DNA of 64,000 bases from Beverwykella pulmonaria (GCA_001599595.1 BCHH01000016.1:739901-803900), one strand, 5' to 3'; shown: positions 36,728-48,108, counted from the first letter of the stretch. Notes: a model not told the origin generated them from the sequence alone. Program-made: numbers and translations.

Positions 36728-37032
36728 TGTTAGATGTAAGGGCTATATGGGGGTTTATGGAATAGTATTTCTATAACCCCTAAGTAGACAAAGCATTAGA
36801 TGGACGGGTATTAGTTGTGGTATTGGGCGCAATGTGCGTAAATGGGCCTGCAACGGATCAACGAAATAGGACTAAGCGCATGGGGTTAAGCGAGAAATAA
36901 AACCCAGCCGAGAACACGATGGCTGGGGCGCGACACGACAATCAATCAATCAATTCATCAATACTCATCATTCTTTCATCTCACAACGTGACCACATTAT
37001 TCTTGTAGCCGAAATAGTGCTACAATCTGACA
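36728..37032 (+). repeat. Copia 3' LTR
   Basis: 305 bp, TGTTAGATG...ATCTGACA, complete and without gap. Confidence 0.93.
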
Positions 37033-38131
37033 GACACTTAAAAAATTTTTAAGAGATAATGCACTTAATACTACTTGCGCGGCCTTGTACACGCTTAATG
37101 TACTAAAAACAATGCTAGACAATGCAGTAACAAAGTACAACAACGTTAATAATAGGTACAACTTAAAATTCAAATCATACACAAAGTATTTGAAGAATGG
37201 CCTTCTAGACGTGCTGGCAAATTATATAAACTATGTAAACAGGCCTAGCCAACTATTTTTCAACTGTTAATGGGGAGGAGGGGACAAAGACTAGTTAGGT
37301 GCATATCTAGTACCTTATAACGTGCGCGGGGATTAGCTATTTAGTGTTTGGAAGATTACAATAACCTTGCGAGACTCTAATAGGTTTTATAAAGACTTAA
37401 ACAACAAGACAGGCATTCTCCAGGATTAGATTGAGTTCTTTATGTACAAAGAGCATTTAAATTGCCAGCCTGAGCCTTGCAACAACCTAGACCTCACTAT
37501 TAATAGCTAAGCACGTCTAAAGAAAGACTATGTTATCCCAAATCCTAAGGATATTGTTAGCAAGGCAATGGAAAATTAAGGTAGATTGCTTCACACCCTT
37601 GTCATGCAGATCTTTGATGTTAGTATGGGGCTTTAGAACAGAAACAATCAAGACATAGTGCAGTCGCTTGCTGTTCCCGTCTTCCTTGTGCAAAATGCTA
37701 TTGAAGGTATAGAAGACGCAAAAGAACTTGGTGAGAAGGAAGAGAAGGAAGAGGCGAAGAATAAGCTTCTCACAATACTATCTGTAGTCTTCCTTGTAGT
37801 ACCTTTCTTGGGCGAGGCGGCGGCCGTCAGTGCAGGCGCAACTACCATGGCACGACTTATTGCTATGGTCGGCGCGGCTACAAACACAGGCCTCTCTCTG
37901 CAAATGGTAATTGAAGACCCAAATATGGCCCCGTTTGCTATTATGGACATGTTGAGTCTGGGACGCTTGAAAGCACCCAAAGACTATGTTGATGCGGCCA
38001 AATATTGAGCCGCAATAAAAGATACTGACGTTGCTGCGTTGGGTACCAAGTTCTCTAGTCAAGACATAATAATTCAGAATATTTTGCGCACTTGTAAGAA
38101 GAACTAAGTAGCTCAAGCTTGTATCATGAAG

Positions 38132-38264
38132 TGTAAGCCGAGGACACCATAATGGCACGTGGATATGCCACTGACTAATCAGTCCGTCATATATATATAT
38201 CAGCTGTACATAATTCACATACAATACACATCTTGACACCTTTTCCTCGATCCTCCAGCTTACA
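38132..38264 (+). mobile_element. TGTAAGCC-family short element, copy 2
   Basis: 133 bp, same ends as copy 1, flanked by the 5-bp duplication TGAAG (38127-38131 and 38265-38269). It lies about 125 bp after the end of the chitinase pseudogene. Confidence 0.85.
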
Positions 38265-38759
38265 TGAAGAGCGCCAGGATCCTGGACGTTTATCTTAACA
38301 TTACAATTTCACAATGTAATGCAGTAAAGGCTTATATTTGCTGCTCTATAGCTTGAACAATATTTAAGATCCAACTGAATCGTGGTGGGGAGTCTCTGTT
38401 TGAGCTTCGTAGCTACCAGTCATGTGAGCAGAGTGACCGCAGAGTAATAAAGGCTCTTGCTCTGCGGCGCAGCAGAATCAGCCTAAAGATTAGCACCACG
38501 GTAATTGTGAAATATGGGGCACGCGGCTTGGCGAGGCCTGATTTACACTAGCGCTCTCCATCGCATATAATAATCTCGCTGGTCGCTCTCGCCCCTCTTA
38601 CTCCTCAACGCCCTTAACGAACAACGAGTCGCTTCATACCCATACACCTAGCAGGTTATCCCACTTTACACTATTTCAAAGCGGTATTTCTTTGGATACC
38701 ACCTGAAGGACCACACCACAGTACCATTGACCAAAATTCAGTTTTAGCCAACCACCGCC

Positions 38760-40370
38760 ATGCCCCTGGATCAAATCTCTAATGATGTCCTCATTCTCAT
38801 CTTCACTAAGCTTTGCTTCCACTGCCAAAATCCAGGCCATTTTGCCAACGCAGACGTGACTGAGGTAGTACAGGACAAGAGGACACTAGCATTTCTATGC
38901 CGTACGTCCAAAGCATTATGTAGTGTCGCGCAACCGATTCTCTACCATTATTACGCGACGGGAAATCTCGAGAAAGGAAGAAAGCACTGGATTCCTAGCC
39001 AATTAATCTGGGGACCACCGTGGGAATACGACTTCTTACCTCAATTCTTACGTACGATTATACAACGTCCTGATCTGGGTATGTGTGTCAAATCACTGCA
39101 GATCATTCCAAACAGGGCCTTATACTATGGCAAGACACCAGAATTGAAATACGAAGGGCAGTATAAAGGGTAGTCAGATTTAATAGAATCACTATTAAAC
39201 ATCGCGACTGTGCGGAACCTGCTTCCTTGGAGATTAAAAAAGACGTACTACCAAACGGGAAAACCTCTAAATCACGATAAACTTCTTCTAGTTAGTCTTC
39301 AGTGCATGCCCCGCGTCAACACACTACTTCTGGCCCGGTCTCATCCTGGATACTTTGACAGCCTACACAATAATAGTGACTTAATTCTCCCTCCAATCAT
39401 TACTTTTCCCTTACTTAAGACAGTAGGCCTAATAAGAGCCTCAAACGATTACAAAATTAATAAGATGGCCAACTTTTTCTGTGCCGCGCTAAATATAGAG
39501 ACTTTATACGCATGTGATGGCAGTGGTTGGTCAACGCACTACTTAGGGTACAACTCAGAAGAAGGACAATTCAACATTGACTGCGTTATCCTTGGTCTCT
39601 TACAACTGCGTAAACTTGTAATTGACAGTCTAAGCACAATTAGTGCCTCTAACCTAATTTGGTCCCTTACCTGGGGCCTAGAGGAAGCAGAAGAAGACTT
39701 CCACAAGAAATTTCCACGCCTAGAAGACCTAGAATATTACTGGGACGGCATGACGACTTACAACTTCTCTCTTAACAACCTCCTCTTGCCACTAACAAAT
39801 TCTCTAAAACGCCTCTGCCTTGCCTACCTCCCGCGCTCTATCCATACACTAAAAGACTAGGACGATGAACGCGAACTCTCTGAGTCTGATGACGAGCGCA
39901 GAGATATATACGACACACCAACTGTGGACTACAACCCTATTTCCTCCCTCGCTACCTTCCCAGTTCTCACCGACATCTCACTAGACTGTCGCTCCATCTA
40001 CCGCGCCCACGACCCCGACACCTCAACCCGGCTTGTTTCTTTCCTACCCTCTACTGTCGCGCGTCTCCGCATTACATATACGTTCCGCGGCATTAAAAAT
40101 GGACTACACCAACTTGCGCTACAGGCGCCTAACGATTTTCCAAGTTTAACAGAAGTTGTTATTGGGGTTCCGAGTGGGATTCAAGAACAGTGCACTGAGG
40201 GTGTTAGGAAGATGAAGGGGATAGGGGATGTATTTGAGAGGGTGGGTGTGAGGTTTGTGTGGACAGTTGATAAGTTGGGGGCGGATTCGAGGACGATGGT
40301 TCCGGGGGGGGCGGTGGGGTCGATGTTGGTGCCGGTACCGGGGTTAGGAGAGAGGAAGATGCTGGAGTGA
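38760..40370 (+). pseudogene. F-box protein with two in-frame TAG stops
   Basis: One reading frame from ATG 38760 to TGA 40368-40370 would encode 536 codons. It is interrupted by TAG at 39171-39173 (after GQYKG) and at 39858-39860 (after HTLKD). The N-terminus MPLDQISNDVLILIFTKLCF is an F-box, followed by LAFLCRTSKALCSVAQPIL; the middle and end have LRR-like spacing such as FPRLEDLEYYW and SLKRLCLAYL. No splice sites remove the stops. Both could be TGG or CAG turned to TAG by CpA-to-TpA mutation. Apart from these two codons the frame is complete, so inactivation is recent or the product is a truncated 137-residue F-box protein. Confidence 0.85.
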
Positions 40371-40495
40371 GAGGGGAGGATTTTTTCTGTTTTATCTTTT
40401 TCCAAGCCCGTATGTGTACGTAGTTTGTTTCCCTTATCATGCCTTAATCAGCATTACACATCTTCCTTACTGCTACAAAAATCGAGAGAAGTATA

Positions 40496-41016
40496 TGTAA
40501 GCCTAGGACAACATACTGCAGTGGAGGAAAGGTGTGTGTGATAAAGAAATATCACACAGGGGTAGGAGGACGACTTGCAGCCATGCGATGTCCGAAGCAG
40601 CAATGTACTAAAGGAGGGAGATGAATCAAGGTGGAGGTTTGGCAGTTGACTGTTTGCGATTTCGTTGTATCCAGCTACCAAACCAAATGAAAGAAGAAAG
40701 TGGGATGAAAAACAGATTGAGCATTCGTGATCTCGTCGGGGGTTGGTTGATAGTAATTTCTCTGTTGAATTGTGGTGCGTTCCGTGCGTGTTGTTTCATC
40801 CATGTCGTGTATGGGTGTGGTGTTCGGATCCCTATATATATGCTGCGTTGATTGCAAAGCAAGCAGCTAACAAAGAAAACACGACCTGTTCCCTGCACCA
40901 TGCATCCAAGCCTTTAACCTATGCTAGTGGTATATTCGCGCAAAGTAGCACTTTGCTACGGCGTAATACCGTCACGTGGATATGCCACTGACTAATCAGT
41001 CCGTTATATATATATG
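40496..41016 (+). repeat. interrupted TGTAAGCC-family copy
   Basis: 40496 begins TGTAAGCCTAGGACAACAT, like the family's left end. From 40971 GTCACGTGGATATGCC and the following 30 bases match the family's interior, with about 450 bp of unrelated DNA between. Either another sequence inserted into a copy, or two fragments lie close together. Confidence 0.5.
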
Positions 41017-41342
41017 TTTTGTTCTATACTGGGTTAGGCCGCCAAGCTTCTCAGCAGAGTTCCTGAGTCGACCCACCCTGTGCAGCCGTCCACCTAGAGG
41101 GCTGAAGGAACGCCTGGCTTTGGAAATTTGGCTAGAGCCTCTAGTCGGTGCATTTAAAGACGGCCGCCACCTAGATCTGTGAGACGGCATGCTGCACGTC
41201 GTCCCCGATGACCACGTGCAGTGTCCAGTTGTTGTTTATCGGATGCCAATAGTACATTCCAGATAAGACACCAAGCTATTCATCGTCAATCCCTTAAATC
41301 CATCTACAACCTCTAAAGCAATTAATCAACATATACCACGAA

Positions 41343-41902
41343 ATGGAGTCGAGTGGCTATTCCACCGCTCAAGCCAAGGTCCTCGAAATTTGCTCGCAAG
41401 TCCTCAAACCAACCCGTCGACTCCTCCAACCTAGAAAACCCATTCCTCACCCTTGGAGGGGATTCCTTCCCCGCGGTCCAAATCGCGTCACGAGCTCGAA
41501 AAGCGGGAATCACAATCATACTCCAGGACTTCTTACAACATGTACCTCTCGAGAAGCTGTGTGAGAATGCTGCTGCGCACAATGCGCAGAGTTCCCACCA
41601 TGGAAGGATAACTTGTGCGAACGGGGCAAATGGGTCTGGATCGGAGCTGCGGTCTGCAGAAGCTCTATTCTCGACTCCCAATGCCGACGGCGAAGTTATT
41701 TCAACTCGATCATCCAGTTTCCGAGCGCGCCGTACGTGAAAGTGTGCGTGACCTCGTCAAACGGAACGATGCCCTACGCGCTCGCCTTACCAAACCCTCT
41801 ATCGTATACGAGATCCGTGAATTCTCAAACCTTGAGGATGCCGCTGCGGCCTTGAAGAGTCTTCAATCGCATACAACGTTGGACTTGTGCGCTCTTTCTT
41901 AA
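41343..41902 (+). pseudogene. nonribosomal peptide synthetase fragment (carrier + start of condensation domain)
   Basis: Three frames must be combined. Frame from 41343: YSTAQAKVLEICSQVLK. Frame from 41353: LENPFLTLGGDSFPAVQIAS, with the Ser that carries phosphopantetheine in the LGGDSF motif. Frame from 41615: KLFQLDHPVSERAVRESVRD, then NDALRARL, which matches the first strands of a condensation domain. At least two frameshifts separate them, and nothing of an adenylation domain or of the condensation active site remains. It is a scrap of a modular synthetase for a secondary metabolite. Confidence 0.75.
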
Positions 41903-43914
41903 CTTGTGTCGTTTATCGGGTATAATTTGATCACTCGCTTCATTCTTCGCCTTCGCCTTGGGTTGGTATGAGTGTTATATTGTACGTGTCGACGATAGAA
42001 AAAGGGAGGCGTTTGGAGCGAATATAGTACACAAGTCGATGGGGAAAATAGACCAACCGGCCAGAGCCAGAGTGTTATTTTTGTCATATTTGCAGCAGTG
42101 GTGGTCATTGTGGTCGTTTGAGTAAGGGTGATACAATGAAAAGAACCTTTTCCTAGTTTTCAAGCAGTCGTAGATGCTTCAGAGTGATAAAGAACTGATG
42201 TTATACGCATATGCTGTATCTTCATGACTTTTATATACATACCTTCTAAGTTCCTATCCGAGATTTCATCATGCCCACTGCCAGTTTCGCGCAAACTTTC
42301 CATCGATGAGTTCTCCACATACAATTCTCTGCAAATTATGATATGTGTGGTGAGAATATTACTGCGCACATTGCATAGTTTCTTATCTTTCTAGGAGTTT
42401 GGCAGGTGAACGAGCAAGCTATTGGGAGTCTCTTGCACTTTTCTTGTGGCATGCACTCGGAGACATAGCAGGGCAGATCTGATTGGCTCATAACTCTCCG
42501 CTGTAAGAGATAAGTGAGATGTTGTTTACACGAGCTTGACGGGCAGCACTATTTTATTACCCCTCCAAGGAAGGCTTATCCTGTGACGGTGTGCGGCAGG
42601 CAATCCAGGTCGCCATGTCAGCGATAGACAGACGCAGGCGACACGCAGACAGACCTTGACCTCCTCGCGCCCTCGGGTGAACGAAACAGCGACAGCTGGA
42701 CCTCTAGCCCCTTAGGTATGCAACGGGAAACCTAGGTCGCCATGTCGACAACTAGCGGATGCTGACAGCATGTGGACAGACCTCTCAAATTACTGGTATG
42801 GTGCTAGGAGACGTCATAACAAAACGTGCTGTCAGAGCCTGCGAGGAGAAACAGCAGCGCTGGGAGAGCGGCAGATGCGTGAGGCTGCACCAACGGATCA
42901 CAAGGAGAGAGAAGGACAGAGGCTATAATAAAACGTGCTTTCGGTGCCTGCGAGGAGCAACAGCAGCGCTGGGAGAACGGCAGAGGTGTGAGTCTGCACC
43001 AACGGATCACAATGGAGTACTAGCAAGCCTTCGGGAGCTTCTTCTACGCATCATCAACAAGGGTATTTTTTTCATCGGGTGTAAATAGTGGTAATAATCT
43101 GCGTGATTCCAGCTAGGGCTAGTAACAGACGGTAAATAGATTATATAATAATAATAAATAACTCAATTTCGTGCTCCGTTCATGAATTTTATCGTGAGTT
43201 CTGCACGACCGCCTTCAACCTGGGAAATTGACACTAACACTAGCAGTACCTCTCACGATGATATATTCTGCTACTTGATACTGTATATTCAATGAGTGGG
43301 AGTCTGTACCCTATATCTACGCGACTGAAAGGATGCATCCCGCTTCCCTATAATGTTAGCTCCCTTTTGCTCTTTGGGACCTTCAAGACTTTACGGTTAG
43401 AGCGGTGGGTCTTGCATTTTTTGTACAACCATATTAGAGTCATGGTTCGTCAGAAATTGGAGGAGGAGGGTAGATGCGGGGCACATACATGATAACTTGA
43501 GACGCTCCACGCACACACTCTCCTATCTATCTTTACCTCGCCTTAGATCTTCTCCTCTTGAGAAGACGGACATATTACTGTTATAGCTTCAACTCAAACG
43601 TCTGTCTTGGATCTCTTTGATCTTGTAAAGTTCCACTAAATGGCGTAACAACCCGCGAGGCTGACCGTATGTACCCTAGGCATTGCCAGGTTGACTCTTG
43701 AAACCCTTTCATTTTCTCTTCGGCGATACTTTCGAGAGATTAATATCTTACTTCTATGTAAGCAATCTCTTAGGTTTCAATCTTAAGAAAGCTGACTGAG
43801 CTATCTATCAAGAACACAATTTGATGGCTTACGCTTGACGAGGCTGAACAAGACTATCACTTCAATCTCATCATCGTACCGTCACCTACGTACGTCCTAT
43901 AGTAATCCGAGGCA
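41903..43914. other. intergenic, no gene seen
   Basis: 2 kb with one 109-codon frame (42759-43088) that falls on the tandem repeat below. No domain visible. Confidence 0.5.
42821..43012. repeat. tandem duplication, about 83 bp, period 109
   Basis: AAAACGTGCT...GCGAGGAG...CAACAGCAGCGCTGGGAG and CTGCACCAACGGATCACA recur at 42821-42903 and 42930-43012 with about 10 differences. Confidence 0.85.
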
Positions 43915-44973
43915 GTGTTAACGAAGAGAAACAGAGGTGCAATGTGGCAACCTCTAAGTTTGGCCTTCGTTGGCTTTGTTCGCGATGCTTTGGGTGTATA
44001 TAACGAATACACCATTGGAAAAGGACTTCGGCAGAACATGGGCACAGTCAATGTTCTGATCCCTGCACTTACGAAAACCCTAGGCGCACAACATGCTAGT
44101 GCACTGGTTTCCTCTTATGCTCTACCCGCCGGAGTGGCCATGCTAGGAGTGATCGCTTTGCAGGGCAGTGACGCGTCAGAAAAGTTGGGCAAAATCCACG
44201 ACACTCTTGATGCACAAACTGCTCTCATATCCGCCGAAAAGTTTGCCTAAAACATCTGGAAATACCTTCGATAGCGCATAAGTGAGACGCGTAATGAGGC
44301 TGGTCGCACGAGCCATTGGTTCTTCGTGTACCATCCCGACACCAATTGGCAACCCGATTTCTATGCCCTCATTGAGGATCATAAGAAACTCAAACGGTTG
44401 ATCGGCATCTCGCATAGCCTGCCTCACCTGTGCTATTTCATGATGCACATTCGTACCTACATGCAAAAAATGGGCAGCAAGAAGCGAATCGTGTTCCACC
44501 TGCTGATGCCAGCTTATCGGCGCATGTACATCCAAGAGAAACTGGCTTTCAATCCTGGTTTGTACCCTTTAGTATTGGAGGGGCATATTTATGACTCCAC
44601 CCCACTCGTCACTCTCCTAGTTATCAACGAACCAAAAAAGAATGCATTTAGGATGAGGGAGATCAACAACGTCCCACAGGATGACGCTCCCAGTGTATGG
44701 AATCTTTGGAATATATTCGCTTCTGAGACTGAGACACTAAATCTGGGGAACGACGATACCGAGGATGATTACGAAGACGGCGACGCATGTTACGATAGTG
44801 ATAGCAGCAGGCATGGCTCATCAACTAGTCGACCATGCTATGTTCGTGGTGGTGTGTCTTCACCAACACGTAACGAAGGTAAAACGACTCAAAAATCTCG
44901 GTCTTACACTCGGGTTGCCAATGGAGAATTTGTTCGGGCTCGTCGTCGTCGTCGTTGTGATGCTAGAGTCTAA
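43915..44973 (+). pseudogene. conserved protein of unknown function with two in-frame stops
   Basis: A single frame runs from about 43936 (ATG, MWQPLSLAFVGFVRDALGVY) to TAA at 44971-44973 and is broken only by TAA (44248-44250) and TAG (44272-44274). No GT-AG pair removes them. The part before has a hydrophobic helix (LPAGVAMLGVIAL). The part after is well formed: HWFFVYHPDTNWQPDFYALI, KRLIGISHSLPHLCYFMMHI, RIVFHLLMPAYRRMYIQEKL, then an acidic and an Arg-rich tail. I do not recognise the family. The continuation of protein-like sequence across both stops is the reason for calling it a broken gene rather than two ORFs. Confidence 0.6.
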
Positions 44974-45551
44974 TTGTGCCACCGCTGGCAACATGATGGT
45001 GGATTTATATCTTCCAGGGGTCCGAGGCTCCAATGATTTTGTTTCCTGAGTGTTAATTGGTATAAACTGGGTGGAAAATTAAATTGAAAAGAATTCTGGA
45101 GGTGTGAGAATTGGATTTGTACCTTACACAAAGTTCACTCGTTTGGCATACCTGCAATTGCTGGAGCGCTCATACGGCACAGGAATTTGAGAACACTGCG
45201 TCCTCAAAAGCCACCACACTTATGATATCCATCTGTAATACACTTGGGATATGGTTTGAATGAGGAAGGTAGAAACTGTAGGGTTGTCTATATGCCCGAT
45301 ATCGTAGGGGAGTGGAAGGGATCTTACTGGATTTTGATAGGCCAACATATGATCTAGAATCTGTGAATCAAGACCTTTCGATACAAGTGTCACAACTCTG
45401 GAGTATCCATTCTGCAATAGTAAGGCTGAGTGATGATGATGGCGAACGAATCGAAAATTTTCTGCTAATTAAACCTCCCAAGGTACTGGAACTTTTATTC
45501 TGCCAATATTGAACGAACCAATCCGGTATCCCTAAAGGATGATAGCCAGGA
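44974..45551. other. intergenic, no gene seen
   Basis: AT-rich; one 66-codon plus-strand frame (45312-45512) without recognisable content. Confidence 0.5.
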
Positions 45552-45685
45552 TGTAAGGGTTTTCTGATGGGGGACAATGATCATTTGGCGGCTACGTTGT
45601 TCTAGGAGGGATTCAGTCAGAGCAGCTTATAGACCAATTAACGTTGGATCAGCTAGATACATCCGTACAGGCCTAAACCGTTACA
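45552..45685 (-). mobile_element. TGTAACGG-family short element, copy C (inverted)
   Basis: 134 bp, reading TGTAACGGTTTAGG...CCCTTACA on the minus strand, flanked by the perfect 5-bp duplication CAGGA (45547-45551 and 45686-45690). Confidence 0.8.
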
Positions 45686-46015
45686 CAGGATCTGCATGCA
45701 AGTGTGCATTTGAGATCTCAAGATGACGTCTTGTAGGTCCAAGGGTCACAAGATTTCGTGTTAATTCAAGGTATCACAAAAGAACACTAACCGAGAACAG
45801 GACCGTCCGTTCACGATCATACATGAGGAAGCTACAAGAATTTTTGGCAAGGCATGCAAAGCAGACGTGTCTAAATGTTATACGGGGATGGGTGAATGCA
45901 CACCACGTGCGAACGAAAAAATCTGACCAAAGACCGTATACTTTTCATAATACATATAAGAAAGAAGGGTAAATAGAATTGACTGACAACATTAAAGAGT
46001 ATCTCGTGTTTTCCT

Positions 46016-46446
46016 TTATTTCGGTCTCGAGAACGTAACCTTGGAATAGTCTCTCAGAATTGTTCCTCCTGATTCAAGCCCCCACTGACCGATCCCACCT
46101 TTTGACGCCCAAAATCCCCTCACATAACCTCCCCCGACATGCCTCATAACTCGCCTCACAAACGTTCCTACAATTCTCAATATCAAACGAATACCAATGC
46201 GTGTTCAAACTCTTCGCCTACCCATCGATCAGCCCACCCGTTCCTCCCCGCTTTCCCTCGGAAAGAGAAACTCACAATATCCTGAACCGTTATCACGCGC
46301 TCGAGTTCTTCAGCTTCCTTGCTTGGACGTGGTGGAGGAGGAGGTTGTGGAAGGAGAATCGAGATCGCGTAGTATACGCTCCAGAGGAGGAGAAAGGTAA
46401 GAGTTAGTACGAGGAGCGCATGGAGGATGCGTGAGATGATACGCAT
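46016..46446 (-). pseudogene. small single-pass membrane protein gene with a frameshift
   Basis: From ATG 46446 the minus strand encodes a hydrophobic N-terminal helix (LHALLVLTLTFLLLWSVYYA), a proline run (PQPPPPPRP), and then a soluble part ending GWADRWVGEEFEHA. There the frame runs into a stop at 46183. In the next frame the sequence continues as WYSFDIENCRNVCEASYEAC and goes on to TAA at 46016. One extra base near 46195 (or a sequencing error) explains both halves. No intron fits neatly. Full length would be about 143 residues: a short membrane-anchored protein with several cysteines. I do not know the family. The gene could be functional if the lesion is an assembly error. Confidence 0.5.
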
Positions 46447-46676
46447 GCTAGATTGGACATATAAGAGATTGTGAGAAGAGCTATGGTGGAGGGATATGGA
46501 GGCTGAGGTTGTAAGACGCGTCTGCCAAGCCCAAGACCTCACCCCAATCGGGAATGGTGCCATTTTCGCGATTACCAACCACCCAGCTTCATGCAATCAA
46601 GACTTGTCTTCAGCTCAAATTACTACATTCAAGAACAAGCACAATGTCTTCAATTTTCCAATACCCCCTTATTCAA

Positions 46677-47807
46677 TCACATCCCATCCTTCCCATATGA
46701 CCACGCAACCCACCCCACCACAACCGCCAGAACAACAAGCAATGGCCGCTGCAAAATCTTAAAGATCCTATACCAGTAAATAAATCCATGCAGCTTCACC
46801 GTCTCCTTCGCATCATTGACCCTCGGATACTCCCCCTCTGGCACTTCCTTCTCTAAAAACTCACACAGTGGCTTCCAGCCATCCTTGCTCTCAAACTCAA
46901 GGAGTTTACTAGTCGGAACAACGCGTCGTACATGCGCATAGTGGCTGATATACGAGTGTCGCAGTGCAAGACGATCGTTGGAGTCGCCGGCGCCCCAGTG
47001 CGTGGTTATGGTGTTGACGATGGACATGTAGGGGCCCCAGAAGACCTAAGCGAGTGAGTAACGGCAATTCGAGCTGTATCTGGTACTAGGGACAACGGGA
47101 GTAGGAATTTTGGAGTTCGAGTATACCTTGTCGTACTTACACCAGAACGGCATTGTCTTCCACTTTGTGATGGTGAAGAACGTCTTATTCATGCTTTGCA
47201 GCCAAGTATCCACATCCCGATTGGTGAGAATCACCTTCGCGGCAGGATACGCCTTCAACAACTCATCCGCAAACACAATACTTGGTATGTCTTCGAGAAC
47301 CTGTATTCCAATCAACGACAAAAGGCGGTAAAAGGGTTGCTATATAGGTTCTCACATTGTAGTCTCCGAGAAACTTGTCAAACTCCTCTCTGGCAAAGGG
47401 TTTCCCTTTCCCCTCGAATTTTGCTTGCAGAGCCTCGTTCCAGAAAGTCAGGTGTCCCTTTGACGTGTTTTTTAGGGCTTCGGACATGTGGTATACTTTG
47501 TAGCCAAGTTTTTCTAGCGCTACTTTCAGAGCTGCGCTTATATTTAGCAGACTATTTCGCCATCATGAAGCCACTCACACATCGTCCCTGATCGCGTCAG
47601 CAACCATCCGGGTCCTTAAAATGAGGGAAACTCACCAGTCCTACTAAACCCAAAAACCAAAATCTTGACATCTTCCGACCTGGGCTTCGCAGATGTAGAA
47701 TCAATCAGCCTCGTGGACGACATTACCTGAATCTCTTTTCTATTGAGAGCGTGGATTGTTGGAACAAATAGAGATATCCCGTCTATAGGTAGCGCGGGAT
47801 CAGGCAA
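46677..47807 (-). CDS. P-loop sulfotransferase-like protein with C-terminal membrane anchor
   Basis: Five exons on the minus strand: 47636-47807, 47579-47587 (9 nt), 47356-47531, 47127-47300 and 46677-47045. Introns are 48, 47, 55 and 81 bp, all GT-AG. The exons sum to exactly 900 nt, giving 299 residues. The nucleotide-binding loop FGFSRTGTMSLKVALEKLGY is assembled from exon 1, the microexon and exon 3. Next come VYHMSEALKN, VLEDIPSIVFADELLKAYP, KVILTNRDVDTWLQSM and VFWGPYMSIVN. A hydrophobic helix near the end (PLLVVLAVVVGWVAW) suggests anchoring. The pattern is that of the large fungal sulfotransferase-like family (often misnamed NAD-dependent epimerase); whether it transfers sulfate is unknown. 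ATG 47723 (MSSTRLID) is an alternative start giving 271 residues. Confidence 0.88.
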
Positions 47808-47984
47808 GGAACTGGGGATTTAGCAGAAATTTAGCAATGTGCTGCGCCCACAATGCATACCCGAAAAGCCTTTTTTGAAGAAGCCGTGTGAAAGCTCTCC
47901 ATTTGCGATTGGGGAGTTTGGAAGTTCCCCTTTCAGTTAGCGAATATTAGCCGAGACTTGGCGACACACAAAACTTCTTTTATA

Positions 47985-48108
47985 CACAGCCCTCCCATGA
48001 ACATGCGACTAGCGCTAGTAGTGCGTCTTCCATACATATGTCTATTTTTCATCCAAATTTTACCTGGGTGGTAGTTCGCGCTAGTCACTTTTTCATGGGA
48101 GGGCCGTG
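47985..48108. mobile_element. MITE with 30-bp inverted ends and TA duplication
   Basis: 124 bp starting CACAGCCCTCCCATGAA and ending TTCATGGGAGGGCCGTG. The inverted match extends about 30 bp inward to GACTAGCGC with a few mismatches. TA lies on each side (47983-47984 and 48109-48110). Size, TIR and TA target fit a Tc1/mariner-derived MITE. Confidence 0.75.

Larger units (their letters stand above)
31445..37032 (+). mobile_element. Ty1/Copia LTR retrotransposon, RIP-damaged
   Basis: LTRs at 31445-31906 and 36728-37032 begin TGTYAGATG and end ATCTGACA. The 5-bp target duplication GACAC is at 31440-31444 and 37033-37037. A polypurine tract (GCTGAGGGGGTG) directly precedes the 3' LTR. The order gag, integrase, reverse transcriptase, RNase H along the plus strand is that of Copia. 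A 100-N gap interrupts the 5' LTR. No frame is intact, so it cannot move by itself. Confidence 0.93.
30160..38008 (+). pseudogene. GH18 chitinase (killer-toxin-like subgroup), split by a Copia element
   Basis: Upstream part, 30160-31444: a Cys-containing lead-in, RIAYFEAWN, then RIVSFGGWTF, then the GH18 catalytic motif SVDFDWEYP (30618-30644), then GVTSYGRSFY. Downstream part, 37033-38008, is the long C-terminal region ending LGRLKAPKDYVDAAKY and a TGA. The Copia element (31445-37032) sits between; removing it with one GACAC copy lets the frame continue through MT|LKKF, so the insertion hit the gene itself. Several TAG codons fall where the family has Trp (for example after NNFK and before AINLN), and the frame shifts between catalytic motifs. 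Fungal chitinases of this subgroup resemble yeast killer-toxin alpha subunits and cleave chitin outside the cell. Clearly non-functional. Confidence 0.85.
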
